A stretch of 64,000 bases of DNA from Seohaeicola_A nanhaiensis (GCF_042654245.1 NZ_JBHSGI010000033.1:434001-498000); one strand, 5' to 3'; shown: positions 40,485 to 49,474, numbered from the stretch's first letter. Program-made: numbers and translations. The notes: a model not told the origin generated them from the letters alone.

Positions 40485-41243
40485 TCACAACTTCCACCCC
40501 GAGTGCAGCGCGGCAATGCCCATGCTGAGGTTGCGGTATTTCGCCTGCTCGAAGCCGGCGGCGCGGACCATGTTCAGAAACGTCTCCTGATCCGGGAAGT
40601 TGCGGATCGATTCGACCAGATACTGATAGCTGTCGCGGTCCCCGGCGATCAGCTGACCCATGCGGGGGATCACGTTGAAGCTGTAGAGGTCGTAGAGCTT
40701 CTGCAGCCCCGCGTCGGGCAATTGCGAGAACTCCAGCACCATCAAACGCCCGCCGGGCTTCAGCACGCGGAAGGCCTCGTTCAGCGCCTCCTGGGGGCGG
40801 GTCACGTTCCGAATGCCGAAGGAGATAGTGTAGACGTCGAAGGTATTGTCCTCGAAGGGCAGGGCCATCGCGTCGCCCACCACCCAGTCCAGGCTGCCCT
40901 GCATCTGCGCGGCCTCGGCGCGCTTGCGGCCCTCCACCAGCATCGGCTCGGTCAGGTCGAGCACGGTGGCATGGCCGTGGCCCGCGCGCTTCAGGAAGCG
41001 GAAGGAGATATCGCCGGTGCCGCCGGCCACATCCAGCAGGCGCTGGCCGGGTCGGGGCGCCAGCCAGTCCATCATCGCATCCTTCCAGAGCCGGTGGATG
41101 CCGACGCTCATCACGTCGTTCATAATGTCGTATTTCGAGGCGACCGAGTTGAACACGCCCTGCACGCGCCCGGACTTTTCGCCCTCAGGAATGGTCTCGC
41201 GCCCGAAATGGGTGGTCTTGGGGGTGGTCTCGGTCATGCCCAT
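40485..41243 (-). CDS. ubiE: Ubiquinone/menaquinone C-methyltransferase
   Basis: A 252-residue SAM-dependent C-methyltransferase acting on the demethoxy-quinol ring. Signature segments are KYDIMNDVMSVGIHRLWKDA, motif I LLDVAGGTGDISFRFL, and YTISFGIRNVTRPQEALNEA. The start could be the ATG at 41243 or 41237. It is transcribed with ubiB. The next gene (+) is an unrelated membrane protein that separates it from mutM. Confidence 0.96.
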   Translation of the reverse strand: MGMTETTPKTTHFGRETIPEGEKSGRVQGVFNSVASKYDIMNDVMSVGIHRLWKDAMMDWLAPRPGQRLLDVAGGTGDISFRFLKRAGHGHATVLDLTEPMLVEGRKRAEAAQMQGSLDWVVGDAMALPFEDNTFDVYTISFGIRNVTRPQEALNEAFRVLKPGGRLMVLEFSQLPDAGLQKLYDLYSFNVIPRMGQLIAGDRDSYQYLVESIRNFPDQETFLNMVRAAGFEQAKYRNLSMGIAALHSGWKL

Positions 41244-41322
41244 ATACCTGTCACTGGTCTAGTGGTTCCTTATAGGGCGAAGGCGTGGAAGACAAACGGG
41301 CGAAAGTGAAGCAGGGAGTGCA

Positions 41323-42363
41323 ATGAAGATCCGGCGTTCGTTTCTTTTGATTCTGGCAGGAACGGCAGTTTTCGGCGGCTTGGCGTATCTGATGCGCTCT
41401 GTGCCAGGGTTGGAGTTTATTTGGCGTGTCGCTCTGGGCCTGCTCGGGTTGCTGGTGATGCTTCCGGTTGTGATGTTATTTTCCGCCGCTATGACATACG
41501 GCCGAACCGGAGCGACGGCCTTGCCCGACGGCATGTTTCAGGGCCTTATGAAAATTGGCTATCGGGTGACCATTTCGATTGTCGGCCTGATGTTTTTTGG
41601 CCTGGCGGTCGGAGTTTATGTCGAGGGTTCCACCGGACTGGCCGGTACATGTGCGGTGCTAGGTGCCTTTTTTCTCATCGGGTCTCAGTATGGTCGCATT
41701 TGCTGGAACGATGTCTGTATCATCCACCGCGACTACTTCTTCCTGCAAAGGCGGCATCTTTGGGCCGATCTTCTGGAAATCGAGGAAGACTTCCGGAACA
41801 GCATCGACAGCACCACCGACCTGATTTTCCCAAGTTCAAAAAAGATCAAAGTCGCAAAGCTTAACGAGGCTCACGCAGACCTGGTGGGTTACGCCCGCGA
41901 AAGGCTCCGCGAGAACGTATCGCGTTGGCTGGTTGAAACAACGCGACACCCGGAAGCACGGTCGGGCAGCTTTCTTACTGTCTCAACCACGGATCGGCTG
42001 GGCGCCCTCTGCATCTGGGTTATGGCTGGCTTGCTCTTATGGGCGGCCTATGCTCGCCTTCCGCTTTCTTGGCGCGTGGAGGACCTTTGGACATTCGCTA
42101 TTGTCATGATGTCGGCAGGGTTTGCACTTGTCGGCCAGATGATGTTCTTTCGTCGGATCATCTGGGATTCCGAAGGTGTTCGTCAAAGGCTGGGCATGTT
42201 CTGGGAGCGCAAGTATCAATGGGCGCACCTCGAGGCGGTTGACGCTGCGGAGCAAGGCGGCGTTCAAATGACGTTTGCGGACGGACGCCTTATGCGAGTG
42301 TCGTTTTCCTGGCTGGGAGCCAAAGAGATGATCGCCTATGCACGGAGCCGCCTGAATGCCTGA
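41323..42363 (+). CDS. Membrane protein with an internal duplication (PH-like)
   Basis: A 346-residue inner-membrane protein of unknown function. Two halves share one layout: a pair of membrane helices, then a soluble module of similar wording. The first is WNDVCIIHRDYFFLQRRHLW to LVGYARERL (about 127-200); the second is WDSEGVRQRLGMFWERKYQW to MIAYARSRL (about 275-343). The soluble parts resemble bacterial PH-like domains, which is inference. The DNA is visibly richer in A and T than ubiE and mutM, and the last 8 bases overlap the mutM start, suggesting a later insertion into a conserved gene block. Confidence 0.8.
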   Translation: MKIRRSFLLILAGTAVFGGLAYLMRSVPGLEFIWRVALGLLGLLVMLPVVMLFSAAMTYGRTGATALPDGMFQGLMKIGYRVTISIVGLMFFGLAVGVYVEGSTGLAGTCAVLGAFFLIGSQYGRICWNDVCIIHRDYFFLQRRHLWADLLEIEEDFRNSIDSTTDLIFPSSKKIKVAKLNEAHADLVGYARERLRENVSRWLVETTRHPEARSGSFLTVSTTDRLGALCIWVMAGLLLWAAYARLPLSWRVEDLWTFAIVMMSAGFALVGQMMFFRRIIWDSEGVRQRLGMFWERKYQWAHLEAVDAAEQGGVQMTFADGRLMRVSFSWLGAKEMIAYARSRLNA

Positions 42364-43207
42364 ACTGCCCGAAGTCGAGACCGTCCGCCGGGGGCTGGCC
42401 CCGGTGATGGAGGGGCAGGTGATCGCGCGGGCCGAGGTGAACCGGGCGGACCTGCGCTGGCCCTTCCCGGAACGGATGTCCGAGCGGCTGTCCGGGCGCA
42501 GGATCGAGCGGCTGGGGCGGCGTTCGAAGTATCTGATGGCGGATCTCGATTCTGGCGAGACACTGTTGATGCACCTGGGCATGTCGGGGCGGATGACGGT
42601 TTCGGGCGATCCGCTGGGCGTATTCACCCATGAACACGCGATGCCCGAAAAACACGACCACGTCGTCTTTCACATGGAGAACGGCGCGCGGATCGTGTTC
42701 AACGATCCTCGCCGCTTTGGCGCGATGGATCTGATGGAGACGGCGCGTGCTGCTGAACACCGGCTGATCGCGGCGCTGGGGCCCGAGCCGCTGGGGAACG
42801 ATTTCCACGAGGATCACTTGGTCGCCGCGTTCCGGGGCAAGAACACGCCTGTGAAGGCGGCGCTGCTGGATCAGGGCATCGTCGCCGGCCTGGGCAATAT
42901 CTATGTCTGCGAGGCGCTGTTCCGGGCCGGGATCTCGCCGCGCCGCAAGGCTGGTCAGATTGCGGCGGCGCGGGTGGCGGGGCTGGTCCCCATCATCCGG
43001 CAGGTGCTGGCCGAGGCGATCGAGGCCGGCGGGTCGAGCCTGAAGGACTACCGCCGCGCCGATGGCGAACTGGGCTATTTCCAGCATTCCTTCGATGTCT
43101 ACGGCCGCGCGGGCGAGGCCTGCCGCAAACCGGGATGCGACGGCACAGTGGCCCGTCTGGTGCAGTCGGGGCGGTCGTCCTTCCATTGTCCGAAGTGCCA
43201 AAGATGA
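42356..43207 (+). CDS. mutM: Formamidopyrimidine-DNA glycosylase
   Basis: A 283-residue base-excision repair enzyme removing 8-oxoguanine. It starts MPELPEVETVRRGLAP with the catalytic P2 and E3, has the helix-two-turn-helix region (GLGNIYVCEALFRAGISPRR), and ends with the zinc finger CRKPGCDGTVARLVQSG and FHCPKCQR. The product is complete. Its start codon lies within the end of the upstream membrane-protein gene, so its expression may now depend on that gene. Confidence 0.97.
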   Translation: MPELPEVETVRRGLAPVMEGQVIARAEVNRADLRWPFPERMSERLSGRRIERLGRRSKYLMADLDSGETLLMHLGMSGRMTVSGDPLGVFTHEHAMPEKHDHVVFHMENGARIVFNDPRRFGAMDLMETARAAEHRLIAALGPEPLGNDFHEDHLVAAFRGKNTPVKAALLDQGIVAGLGNIYVCEALFRAGISPRRKAGQIAAARVAGLVPIIRQVLAEAIEAGGSSLKDYRRADGELGYFQHSFDVYGRAGEACRKPGCDGTVARLVQSGRSSFHCPKCQR

Positions 43208-43273
43208 CTTGCAGCGCTGCACTCGCGTGATAAGGACTCGGGGTACAAACGGAACAATCGAAAGACTGCGCCC

Positions 43274-44050
43274 ATGGCCTATGAGATGATCACCGTCGAC
43301 ACGGAAGACTATGTCGCTTTGATCCGCCTGAACCGCCCCGACGCACTGAACGCGCTGAACACCCAGCTGCTTGCCGAACTCTGCACCGCGCTTGAAGAGG
43401 CGGATGCCAGCGAGAAGGTCCGCTGCATCGTCATCACCGGCTCGGAAAAGGCCTTTGCCGCCGGCGCCGATATCAAGGAGATGTCGGAAAAGAGCTTTGT
43501 CGACGTCTTCACCGAAAACATGTTCGCCGATGCCAGCGACCGGATGATGCGAATCCGCAAGCCGCTAATCGCCGCCGTGGCGGGCTACGCTCTGGGCGGG
43601 GGCTGCGAGCTGGCGATGGCCTGCGATTTCATCATCGCGGCCGATACCGCGAAGTTTGGCCAGCCCGAGATCAACCTGGGCGTGATGGCCGGGATGGGCG
43701 GGTCGCAGCGCCTGACGCGCTTTGTCGGGAAGTCCAAGGCGATGGACATGAACCTGACCGGACGTTTCATGACGGCGGAAGAGGCGGAGCGGTCGGGGCT
43801 TGCGAGCCGCGTCGTGCCGGCCAAGAAGCTGATGGAAGAGACCATGTCGGCCGCGCAGAAGATTGCCGAAAAGTCGATGCTCTCGGTCATGGCGATCAAG
43901 GAATCGGTCAACCGGTCCTACGAGACGACGCTGTCCGAAGGCCTGCTGTTCGAACGCCGGGTGTTCCATTCGCTGTTTGCGACCGAAGACCAGAAGGAAG
44001 GCATGAACGCCTTCATGGAAAAGCGGCAGCCGCAGTTCCGCGACCGCTGA
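43274..44050 (+). CDS. Enoyl-CoA hydratase
   Basis: A 258-residue crotonase-family enzyme that hydrates enoyl-CoA in fatty-acid or amino-acid breakdown. The oxyanion residues are in AAGADIKEMSEKSF and GYALGGGCELAMACDFIIA, and the second catalytic glutamate is in KFGQPEINLGVMAGMGGSQR. The wording is very close to short-chain (crotonyl-CoA) hydratases. Its place between mutM and rpsT is common in related genomes (recollection). Confidence 0.95.
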   Translation: MAYEMITVDTEDYVALIRLNRPDALNALNTQLLAELCTALEEADASEKVRCIVITGSEKAFAAGADIKEMSEKSFVDVFTENMFADASDRMMRIRKPLIAAVAGYALGGGCELAMACDFIIAADTAKFGQPEINLGVMAGMGGSQRLTRFVGKSKAMDMNLTGRFMTAEEAERSGLASRVVPAKKLMEETMSAAQKIAEKSMLSVMAIKESVNRSYETTLSEGLLFERRVFHSLFATEDQKEGMNAFMEKRQPQFRDR

Positions 44051-44059
44051 ATTCGAGGC

Positions 44060-44079
44060 GCGGGCGCCTCGGCGCCCGC
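44060..44079 (+). terminator. Stem-loop after the enoyl-CoA hydratase gene
   Basis: CGGGCGCC and GGCGCCCG form a strong stem with a minimal loop, extended by G-C pairs, ten bases after the stop, followed only by CTTGT. Confidence 0.5.
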
Positions 44080-44244
44080 CTTGTGCCCGGCGTGCAGATT
44101 GTTGTTTTCTTTCCAGCGACTTTGCGCTAGAGGCACCGCTTACATGCGTGCGAGACCCGCTTTGGTCAGAATCAGCCGGTACTGAACCCGGTCGGGCTTT
44201 GCGCGCGAACAAATTGCAATCGACCCGATCAGAGGGAAAAGAAC

Positions 44245-44508
44245 ATGGCCAATACGCCGCAGTCCAAGAAACGCGCCCGTCAGAACGAGGCCCGCTTCGC
44301 CATCAACAAAGCCCGCCGTTCGCGCATCCGGACCTTCCTGCGCAAGGTCGAGGAAGCCATCGCTTCCGGCAACCAGGAAGCCGCCGCCGCCGCCCTGCGC
44401 GCCGCCCAGCCCGAGCTGATGCGCGGTGTGACCAAAGGTGTGTTGCACAAAAACACTGTCGCCCGGAAAATGTCGCGCCTGTCTTCGCGGGTGAAGGCGC
44501 TGGGCTGA
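44245..44508 (+). CDS. rpsT: 30S ribosomal protein S20
   Basis: The 87-residue ribosomal protein that binds 16S rRNA in the small subunit. MANTPQSKKRARQNEARFAI at the start and a long basic helix (RSRIRTFLRKVEEAIASGNQ) with LHKNTVARKMSRLSSRV at the end match S20 throughout. AGAGGGAAAAG precedes the ATG. It is followed by a rho-independent terminator, so dnaA is transcribed separately. Confidence 0.98.
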   Translation: MANTPQSKKRARQNEARFAINKARRSRIRTFLRKVEEAIASGNQEAAAAALRAAQPELMRGVTKGVLHKNTVARKMSRLSSRVKALG

Positions 44509-45053
44509 TCCAGCCCCGCAAACGAAATCGCATATCAAGCAAGGCGTTGCCATCGGCAGCGCCTTTTTCATGTCTGCCGACCAGTTGCGAGAATCTGTGG
44601 CACCGGCGGATCCCCGCCCCGGAAAACGGGAGTCAACAGCAGAGTTTCGTTGCCGCTGCTCACTGCAAATTGCTAGGACAGTCAGGCGATTCACTCGCTT
44701 GGGGGGACAGGACGTCAACGGCGATTCCCGGCAGGCATTCGGGGATTTTCCGGAGACGACACCGTAATAGCCGGCGTTCAGCCGGTGCGGTTCGCTGCGT
44801 TGCCATAGCTGCAACTCGTAACGCGGCCCTGTCGAAATGATGTGTCCGTGGCGCCTGGCGTCCGGCCCGCACACCCGTTCGGGTGTCGGGTCTTCGTCCG
44901 GGACGTTCCAGACAGGTATCCCTTTGGGGGTGCTCCGCCATCCGGCTTCGGATGGTGCGTCATACCTGCGCGTTGCGAGTCGGCCGGTTGTTGGGACACC
45001 GGCAAGATACAAACAGGTCGCAAGGCCGTAGAATGGGATGCATGGGGCGCCGA
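44509..45053. other. rpsT-dnaA intergenic region
   Basis: 545 bases holding the rpsT terminator and presumably the dnaA promoter. Two compact hairpins lie in the dnaA leader: ACACCCG/CGGGTGT (44871-44886) and CCATCCG/CGGATGG (44938-44955). I found no convincing DnaA box (TTATCCACA type), so this does not look like an origin. No gene is supported here. Confidence 0.6.
44541..44567 (+). terminator. Rho-independent terminator after rpsT
   Basis: AAGGCG-T-TGCC pairs with GGCA-G-CGCCTT around a 3-base loop, then TTT. Confidence 0.85.
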
Positions 45054-46448
45054 ATGACAGAGGACCAGTGGGGCAAGCTAAGACAGCGGTTGCTGAAGAC
45101 GGTTGGGCAGAACAACTACACCACCTGGATCGAGCCTTTGGTGTTCGTCGGGATCAACGACGAAGTGGCGGTCTTTCATGTCCCCACGAACTTTACCGGC
45201 AACTACGTCGGGCAGAATTTCTCGGATCTCATTCTGTATGAATTCAAGGCTGCCGGCCTGGACGTGAAGCGCCTTCTGTTCAAGGTCGCGGCCAAGGGCA
45301 CGGAGCCGCGCGCCAGCCGCAAGGCCGAGCCTGTGGCCGCAGCGGAACATGCCGGCAAGCGCGTGATGCGGGCTCAGCCGGCGCGTGGAGACGATGCGAT
45401 GGCGGATCTTTACACTGCGCCGCTCGACCCCCGATTCTCGTTCGACACCTTCGTTGTCGGCAAGCCGAACGAACTGGCCCATGCCGCGGCTCGCCGCGTC
45501 AGCGAGGGCGGTCCGGTGACTTTTAACCCGCTGGTCCTTTATGGGGGCGTCGGGCTCGGCAAGACGCACCTGATGCACGCGATCGCCCGCGAGATGCGCG
45601 AGCGCGATCCGAACGCCAATATCCTCTATCTCTCGGCGGAACAGTTCATGTACCGCTTCGTGCAGGCGCTGCGCGAAAAGAAGATGCTGGATTTCAAGCA
45701 GATGTTCCGCTCGGTCGACGTGCTGATGGTGGACGACGTGCAATTCATCGCCGGCAAGGATTCGACCCAGGAGGAATTCTTCCATACGTTCAACGCCCTG
45801 GTCGACCAGCACAAGCAGATCATCATCTCGGCCGACCGCGCGCCGGGCGAGATCAAAGACCTGGAAGAGCGGGTACAGTCGCGTCTGCAATGCGGTCTGG
45901 TCGTCGACCTGCATCCCACCGACTACGAACTGCGGCTGGGCATCCTGCAATCGAAGGTGCAGCAGTATCGCGGCACCTATCCGGGCCTTCAGATCGCCGA
46001 CGGCATCCTGGAGTTTCTCGCGGCCCGCATCACCACCAACGTCCGCGTGCTGGAAGGCGCGCTGACCCGTCTGTTCGCCTTCGCCTCGCTGGTCGGGCGC
46101 GAGATCGACATGGAACTGACCACCGACTGTCTTGCCGACGTGCTGCGCGCGTCCGAGCGCAAGGTCACCGTGGAAGAGATCCAGCGCAAGGTTTCGGAAT
46201 ATTACACCATCCGCCTGTCCGACATGATCGGGCCGAAGCGTCTGCGGTCGTATGCGCGGCCGCGACAGGTGGCGATGTATCTCTGCAAGCAGCTGACCTC
46301 GCGGTCGCTGCCCGAGATCGGTCGCCGCTTTGGCGGGCGCGACCACACCACCGTCATGCATGGCGTGCGGCGCATCGAGGAGCTGCGCGAATCCGACAGC
46401 CAGATGGCCGAAGACATAGAGAACCTGCGCCGCCAGCTCGACGAATAA
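45054..46448 (+). CDS. dnaA: Chromosomal replication initiator DnaA
   Basis: A 464-residue AAA+ initiator that binds DnaA boxes and opens the origin. It has the N-terminal domain I (QWGKLRQRLLKTVGQNNYTT), a linker, Walker A (YGGVGLGKTHLMHA), Walker B (VDVLMVDDVQFIAG) and the C-terminal DNA-binding signature GGRDHTTVMHGVRRIEEL. The start at 45054 fits relatives; in-frame ATGs at 45033 and 45042 are possible. dnaN and recF, which usually follow dnaA in this order, are absent here. Confidence 0.97.
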   Translation: MTEDQWGKLRQRLLKTVGQNNYTTWIEPLVFVGINDEVAVFHVPTNFTGNYVGQNFSDLILYEFKAAGLDVKRLLFKVAAKGTEPRASRKAEPVAAAEHAGKRVMRAQPARGDDAMADLYTAPLDPRFSFDTFVVGKPNELAHAAARRVSEGGPVTFNPLVLYGGVGLGKTHLMHAIAREMRERDPNANILYLSAEQFMYRFVQALREKKMLDFKQMFRSVDVLMVDDVQFIAGKDSTQEEFFHTFNALVDQHKQIIISADRAPGEIKDLEERVQSRLQCGLVVDLHPTDYELRLGILQSKVQQYRGTYPGLQIADGILEFLAARITTNVRVLEGALTRLFAFASLVGREIDMELTTDCLADVLRASERKVTVEEIQRKVSEYYTIRLSDMIGPKRLRSYARPRQVAMYLCKQLTSRSLPEIGRRFGGRDHTTVMHGVRRIEELRESDSQMAEDIENLRRQLDE

Positions 46449-46567
46449 GGCGGCGTACGGGGGACAGTGCCGGGGCGGTGTCGCAAAGCGGCGCCGCCCC
46501 GTGTCGTTCGGGCGTTTGACAGGCCGGCGGCGATAGGCGTTCCTGCGGCTAGCCCGAAGGAGTGCCC

Positions 46568-48595
46568 ATGTCGACCGATCCCCTGCTCCAGCCCTACACG
46601 CTCAAGCATCTGACCCTGAAGAACCGGCTGATGATCACCAGCCACGAACCGGCCTATGCCGAAGACGGGATGCCGAAGGAGCGTTACCGCGCCTATCATG
46701 CCGAAAGGGCGCGCGCCGGCGTGGCTCTGACGATGACCGCCGGATCGGCCAGCGTGTCGCGCGACAGCCCGCCCGCCTTCAACAATATCCTCGCCTGGAA
46801 GGACGAGGTGGTCGGCTGGATGCGGGCGCTGGCGGACGAATGTCATGACCATGGCGCGGCGGTAATGATCCAGCTGACCCACCTTGGCCGACGCACCCGC
46901 TGGGACCGGGGTGACTGGTTGCCTGTCGTCTCGGCCGGATACGCGCGCGAACCGGCGCATCGCGCCTTCCCCAAGCTGATGGAAGACTGGGACATCGCCC
47001 GGATCATCTCGGATTACGCCGATGCCGCCGAGCGGATGCAGGCCGCCGGCCTCGACGGTATCGAGCTGGAAGCCTATGGCCACCTGATGGATTCGTTCTG
47101 GTCGCCCGCGCTGAACGATCTCGACGGGCCCTATGGGCGCGGCAGCCTCGAGGACCGGATGCACTTTGCCTTCGACGTGCTGCGCGCGATTCGCGCCCGC
47201 GTGGGGAAGGAGTTCATCGTCGGCATCCGATATGCCGCTGACGAGGCTATGCCGAATGGGGTGACGCGAGAGGAGGGGATGGAGATCTCGCGCCGGTTCA
47301 AGGCGAGCGGCCTGGTCGATTTCCTCAACATCATCCGCGGCCATATCGAAACCGACGCGGCGCTGACTGACGTGATTCCGGTCCAGGGCATGAAGAGCGC
47401 CCCGCATCTGGACTTCGCGGGCGAGGTGCGGGCCGAGACGGCCTTTCCCACCTTTCATGTCGCGCGGATCCAGGATGTTGCCACGGCGCGCCACGCCATT
47501 GCCTCCGGCAAGCTCGACATGGTGGGGATGACCCGCGCCCATCCGGCCGACCCGCATATCGTCGCCAAGATCCTGCGCGGCGAGGAGGATCGCATACGAC
47601 CCTGCGTTGGCGCCAACTATTGTCTCGACCGCATCTACATGGGCGGCGCGGCACATTGTCTGCACAACCCGTCATCCGGGCGCGAGCTGGAGCAGCCCCA
47701 TGCGATTGCGCGGGCCTCCGAGCGGCGGCGCGTGGTGATTGTCGGGGCCGGGCCTGCGGGGCTCGAGGCCGCGCGGGTTGCGGCCGAACGGGGCCATGAG
47801 GTGATCGTGCACGAGGCGGCCAACGATCCCGGAGGGCAGGTGCGGCTGACCGCTCAGACCGCGCGGCGTGCCGAGATGATGTCGCTGATCGACTGGCGCG
47901 TCGCCGAATGCGACCGGCTGGGCGTGCGGTTCCGATTCAACAGCTTCGCCGAGGCGGATACGGTGACGGCCGAGGCGCCCGACGTGGTGATCGTCGCCAC
48001 GGGTGGGCTGCCCGACACCGGCGGCTTCGACCTGGCCGTCTCGGCCTGGGACATCCTGTCGGGCGATGTCCGCCCCGGCAGCGAGGTGCTGATCTATGAT
48101 GAGGCTGGGGATTTCGCCGCGCTACAGGCGGCCGAACGCATCGCCGAGAGTGGTGGCCGGGTCGAGATCATGACCCGCGACCGCACCTTCGCGCCCGAGG
48201 TCATGGGCATGTCGCTGACCCCGGCCATGCGCGCCCTGCAGGCGCGCGACGTGACGTTCACCGTCGCCTGGAAACTCGATGCCCTGCGGCGGGAGGGCAA
48301 CCGGCTGGTCGCCGCGATCGGCACCGACTATTCGGCCGCGGCGCGCGAAAGACGGGTCGACCAGGTGGTGGTCAATCACGGGACGCGGCCTCTGGACGAT
48401 CTCTACTTCGCTCTGCGCCCGGGGTCGGTGAACCTGGGCGAGGTGGAGTATGAGGCGCTGGTCGCCTCGCGTCCGCAGACGGTGATGCGCAATCCGCAGG
48501 GCGCCTATCGCCTGTTCCGGATCGGCGACGCGGTGGCGGCGCGCAACACCCATGCGGCGATCTATGACGCGCTGCGCCTGGTGCGGACGGTCTGA
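46568..48595 (+). CDS. NADH:flavin oxidoreductase with NAD(P)-binding half, demethylase-like
   Basis: A 675-residue enzyme of the trimethylamine dehydrogenase/2,4-dienoyl-CoA reductase family: an N-terminal FMN barrel (LKNRLMITSHEPAYAEDGMP, MIQLTHLGRRTRW), a Fe-S cluster region, and a C-terminal FAD/NAD-binding half (VVIVGAGPAGLEAARVAAER). The cluster region has C346, A349, C352 and C364, so one of the four cysteines expected in this family is alanine. The overall pattern resembles N-methylproline/dimethylglycine demethylases of methylamine and betaine breakdown. The start at 46568 follows GAAGGAG. Confidence 0.88.
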   Translation: MSTDPLLQPYTLKHLTLKNRLMITSHEPAYAEDGMPKERYRAYHAERARAGVALTMTAGSASVSRDSPPAFNNILAWKDEVVGWMRALADECHDHGAAVMIQLTHLGRRTRWDRGDWLPVVSAGYAREPAHRAFPKLMEDWDIARIISDYADAAERMQAAGLDGIELEAYGHLMDSFWSPALNDLDGPYGRGSLEDRMHFAFDVLRAIRARVGKEFIVGIRYAADEAMPNGVTREEGMEISRRFKASGLVDFLNIIRGHIETDAALTDVIPVQGMKSAPHLDFAGEVRAETAFPTFHVARIQDVATARHAIASGKLDMVGMTRAHPADPHIVAKILRGEEDRIRPCVGANYCLDRIYMGGAAHCLHNPSSGRELEQPHAIARASERRRVVIVGAGPAGLEAARVAAERGHEVIVHEAANDPGGQVRLTAQTARRAEMMSLIDWRVAECDRLGVRFRFNSFAEADTVTAEAPDVVIVATGGLPDTGGFDLAVSAWDILSGDVRPGSEVLIYDEAGDFAALQAAERIAESGGRVEIMTRDRTFAPEVMGMSLTPAMRALQARDVTFTVAWKLDALRREGNRLVAAIGTDYSAAARERRVDQVVVNHGTRPLDDLYFALRPGSVNLGEVEYEALVASRPQTVMRNPQGAYRLFRIGDAVAARNTHAAIYDALRLVRTV

Positions 48596-48676
48596 CCCGT
48601 AGCCCCGGCTTGAAACCGCGGGCCGGATCGGGCATTCCGAGGCCGGCAACCGCACTGCCCGAGGAGAGCGCACGCG

Positions 48677-48859
48677 ATGACCTGCCCGATCTGCGGTGAA
48701 GAAACCCGCCGCGACTGGCGGCCCTTCTGTTCGCGCCGCTGCGCCGACCGCGACCTTGGCCGCTGGTTGACCGGCAGCTACGCCATCCCCTCGCGCGATC
48801 CCGAAGACGCCGAACGCGCCGAGGAAGAGCTCGCCGCCGCGCCTGGCCGCATGCACTGA
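48677..48859 (+). CDS. yacG: DNA gyrase inhibitor YacG
   Basis: A 60-residue zinc-finger protein that binds GyrB and inhibits DNA gyrase in E. coli. The four zinc cysteines are in MTCPICGEE and RPFCSRRCADRDLGRWLTG, exactly the YacG pattern, followed by an acidic tail. It lies just before tRNA-Phe, a common pairing in related genomes (recollection), though the genes that usually precede it are missing here. Confidence 0.93.
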   Translation: MTCPICGEETRRDWRPFCSRRCADRDLGRWLTGSYAIPSRDPEDAERAEEELAAAPGRMH

Positions 48860-48901
48860 AAGCAGCTTGCGCAACATCCTGACGCAGACCGCAAAAAGCG
48901 T

Positions 48902-48931
48902 CTGGACACCGGCCCGGCTTGGCCCTAGAAC
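48902..48931 (+). promoter_or_regulatory. Possible promoter of tRNA-Phe
   Basis: CTGGAC (48902-48907), an 18-base spacer and TAGAAC (48926-48931), about 30 bases before the tRNA. The match is partial. Confidence 0.35.
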
Positions 48932-48962
48932 GCGCAAACCCGACAGGCCCAGCCTGTCCCGT

Positions 48963-49037
48963 GCCCGGGTAGCTCAGGGGTAGAGCAGTGGATTGAAAAT
49001 CCTCGTGTCGGTGGTTCGATTCCGCCCCCGGGCACCA
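48963..49037 (+). tRNA. tRNA-Phe (anticodon GAA)
   Basis: 75 bases with encoded CCA. The acceptor stem GCCCGGG pairs with CCCGGGC, the anticodon loop is TTGAAAA with GAA, and the T arm reads GGTTCGATTCC. Confidence 0.97.
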
Positions 49038-49353
49038 TTAACTCCCGAAAACGTCAGACATGTCAGAGGGATAAATCGGGCACTGGCCAGTTGATCCCCC
49101 GGCTGTTTCGCCCAACGGCTTCCCGACAGTTCTTAGAGAAGCGCGGCATACTTCAAGTTAGGTAGTTCTCTGAGACCGGTTTCTTCCTTCAGTTTGAGGT
49201 AGAGTCCGCTCCAGCCGGGAGACGCCGAGATCAGATTGGTTCCCGAGGGAAACTTGCTTGCCCTAGAAGTGACTGGCGACCTCGCCGGCCTGTCGTCGCT
49301 AAGCCAAACAAAAACGGCCCGGAGCATTAAGCTGACGGGCCGTTCTGTGACAA
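49038..49353. other. Spacer between tRNA-Phe and tRNA-fMet
   Basis: About 316 bases with more A and T than nearby genes. A 64-codon open frame on the minus strand (ending LKEETGLRELPNLKYAALL) starts inside the terminator hairpin of tRNA-fMet and has no ribosome site, so it is not called; it could be the worn tail of an old gene. The right end holds the tRNA-fMet terminator. Confidence 0.45.
49313..49344 (-). terminator. Rho-independent terminator of tRNA-fMet
   Basis: AACGGCCCG and CGGGCCGTT form a 9-base-pair stem. On the minus strand TTTTTGTTT follows directly, ten bases after the tRNA end. Confidence 0.85.
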
Positions 49354-49430
<77 letters not shown>

Positions 49431-49445
49431 ACACTTGAGAGCCTT

Positions 49446-49474
49446 CATCTATCTATCCCTTCCGGGGGATGCAA
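49446..49474 (-). promoter_or_regulatory. Likely promoter of tRNA-fMet
   Basis: On the minus strand TTGCAT (49469-49474), a 17-base spacer and TAGATG (49446-49451), 15 bases before the mature tRNA end. Confidence 0.4.

Noticed and set aside
44509..45053. Replication origin next to dnaA
   Set aside because: No cluster of DnaA boxes or AT-rich unwinding region was seen.
49133..49327. 64-codon open frame between tRNA-Phe and tRNA-fMet
   Set aside because: It begins inside the terminator hairpin of tRNA-fMet and lacks a ribosome site; at best a remnant.
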